A DNA stretch of 6,275 nt, from NCBI GenBank assembly GCA_013151315.1, contig JAADIN010000109.1, positions 1 through 6,275 on the forward strand. Reading direction: 5' to 3'. The DNA is from Planctomycetota bacterium. Its GTDB lineage: Bacteria > Planctomycetota > Planctomycetia > Pirellulales > Lacipirellulaceae. A program made the position numbers and the translations under genes. This document shows positions 5,594 through 6,275 of the stretch, one piece after another; positions within the stretch are counted from its first letter, which is position 1; every line of letters starts with the position of its first letter. The notes beneath the pieces were generated by a model, which was given only the letters and a program-made list of their open reading frames with translations, was not told where the DNA came from and made no database searches.

Positions 5594-5794
5594 ATGCACT
5601 GCTCCGTCTGTCAAAGCGAATTCAAGCCGGAAGCAACGACGGCGATGCCGTTTTGCAGCGCTCGATGTCGCACGATCGACTTGGGCCGTTGGCTCGAAGA
5701 AGGCTACTCGCTTCCCGAGGTGCCCAATATCGAGGCAGACGAAACGCCCGAAGACGATTGGGCTCAAGAACGATCCGAACCTCCTAACCCCTAA
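5594..5794 (+). CDS. yacG: YacG-type zinc-binding protein (DNA gyrase inhibitor family)
   Basis: Complete 66-residue small zinc protein of the YacG family. Four cysteines form the predicted zinc site: C3 and C6 (CSVC), C21 and C25 (FCSARC). The block PFCSARCRTIDLGRWLEEGYSLP (19-41) is the family hallmark. The C-terminal ~25 residues are acidic and proline-containing, probably flexible. In E. coli YacG binds the GyrB C-terminal region and inhibits gyrase DNA binding; the same role here is inferred from family membership only, and the phylum is distant. The ATG at 5594 places C3/C6 correctly, but no Shine-Dalgarno precedes it. Instead the start abuts a repeated sequence (TAGATAGCCACA). A membrane protein gene follows 13 nt after the stop, so those two are likely co-transcribed. 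Confidence 0.9.
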   Translation: MHCSVCQSEFKPEATTAMPFCSARCRTIDLGRWLEEGYSLPEVPNIEADETPEDDWAQERSEPPNP

Positions 5795-5807
5795 CTCCTC
5801 CCTCGCC

Positions 5808-6275
5808 ATGTCCCAGCCTCACGGATCACTCTACGAAATTCGCTGGAACGAGGTCTGCCCTTGGCTGATCTTGGTCCGAGCGCTGCGAGTCTCGATCATG
5901 GTTCGCGTGTTGGCACTCGCATGTGCGGGCGTGCTCGTGACGCAATGGGGATGGTCGGCCGTGGATGTTACGCTTTCGGAAAAATCGGACCGGCTAGAGC
6001 GTCTGACGGACGATTCGATGAACCCCAAGTTGCCATGGCAAGCGGACCGCACTTCTAGCAGCGCAGATGTCACTGCACTTGCGGGCCCCTTGGTCCGAGG
6101 CTGGTCGTGGTTAGCCCAACCGTTTATCAAACTGGCCAACCGCGATGCGACTTGGCGGCAGTCGCTAGCCCTGTCCCTCAGTGGAATCTGGACCATCGCG
6201 GTTTGGGCCCTGTTTGGCGGCGCAATTTCGCGCATCGCCGCCGTCTATCTCACGCGCGGCGAGACGCTCGGGCCG
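5808..6275 (+). CDS. Unrecognised multi-pass membrane protein, N-terminal part (3' end outside window)
   Basis: Open frame of 156 codons from ATG 5808 to the window end, with no stop. I do not recognise a named family. The N-terminus (SLYEIRWNEVCPWLILVRALR, with amphipathic/tryptophan character) leads into a hydrophobic segment at about 28-49 (ALACAGVLVTQWGW). A polar, mixed-charge region at about 53-90 may face outward. A second hydrophobic segment at about 119-140 (LALSLSGIWTIAVWALFGG) is followed by AISRIAAVYLTRGETLG. These are two likely transmembrane helices, and more may lie downstream. It begins 13 nt after yacG, so it is probably in the same transcript. Codon use matches its neighbours. 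Overlapping frames here (5831-6235 on the minus strand and 5861-6058 on the plus strand) lack such a pattern and are judged spurious. It is a real gene with good likelihood; the function is unknown. Confidence 0.8.
   Translation, partial: MSQPHGSLYEIRWNEVCPWLILVRALRVSIMVRVLALACAGVLVTQWGWSAVDVTLSEKSDRLERLTDDSMNPKLPWQADRTSSSADVTALAGPLVRGWSWLAQPFIKLANRDATWRQSLALSLSGIWTIAVWALFGGAISRIAAVYLTRGETLGP

Larger units (their letters stand above)
5267..5594 (+). repeat. Direct repeat TGAAGTAGA(A)TAGCCACA, second copy running into the yacG start
   Basis: TGAAGTAGAATAGCCACA (5267-5284) recurs as TGAAGTAGATAGCCACA (5578-5594), identical except for one missing A. The last A of the second copy is the A of the yacG ATG. 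The entry spans both copies, which are 311 nt apart. Confidence 0.8.

Noticed and set aside
5218..5594. CRISPR array
   Set aside because: The repeats are of different kinds, few in number, partly inverted and not regularly spaced; no cas genes are present.
5831..6235. 134-codon minus-strand open frame at the window end
   Set aside because: The plus-strand frame from 5808 is open to the edge, shows coherent membrane segments and sits 13 nt after yacG, so it is the better gene.

Overview
The window looks like a piece of a Planctomycetota chromosome, probably from the Pirellulaceae or a relative. This is inferred from three things: the groEL-groES-groEL order followed by dnaJ and grpE, the weak or absent Shine-Dalgarno sequences on several genes, and the style of the intergenic repeats. 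No marker gene in the window fixes the taxon. All genes lie on the + strand.

Layout: (1) 1-3024 is a chaperonin block. It holds the 3' part of a groEL paralogue with a His-containing, Gly/Met-rich tail (1-933, cut by the window edge), a complete groES (1020-1316) and a complete second groEL (1411-3024) with no GGM tail. (2) 3109-4857 is an Hsp70 co-chaperone pair, dnaJ and grpE, 12 nt apart. A strong hairpin separates it from the chaperonin block, and no dnaK lies in the window. (3) 4895-5197 encodes an FmdB-type zinc ribbon protein with a highly charged Lys/Glu tail. (4) 5198-5593 is a non-coding, repeat-dense spacer. It has a perfect 19-bp inverted repeat followed by a T6 run, a pair of outer inverted motifs, internal direct repeats, and a 17/18-nt direct repeat whose second copy runs into the yacG start codon. 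(5) 5594-5794 encodes a YacG-type zinc protein, followed after 13 nt by the start of an unrecognised membrane protein that runs off the window (5808-6275).

How the genes work together: GroES is the lid for GroEL-type folding chambers, and the two GroEL paralogues flanking it may share it. DnaJ delivers substrates to DnaK and stimulates its ATPase, and GrpE recycles DnaK nucleotide, so the window encodes much of a protein-folding stress module. Same-strand order and short gaps suggest co-transcription, at least within dnaJ-grpE-fmdB. I saw no CIRCE inverted repeat (TTAGCACTC-N9-GAGTGCTAA) in the gaps, but the promoter of the first groEL lies outside the window.

I did not find a wholly new system. 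The points most worth a second look are the divergence of the two GroELs (tail, plus a 2-residue deletion by the apical hinge), the groEL-dnaJ hairpin, and the composite repeat spacer before yacG.
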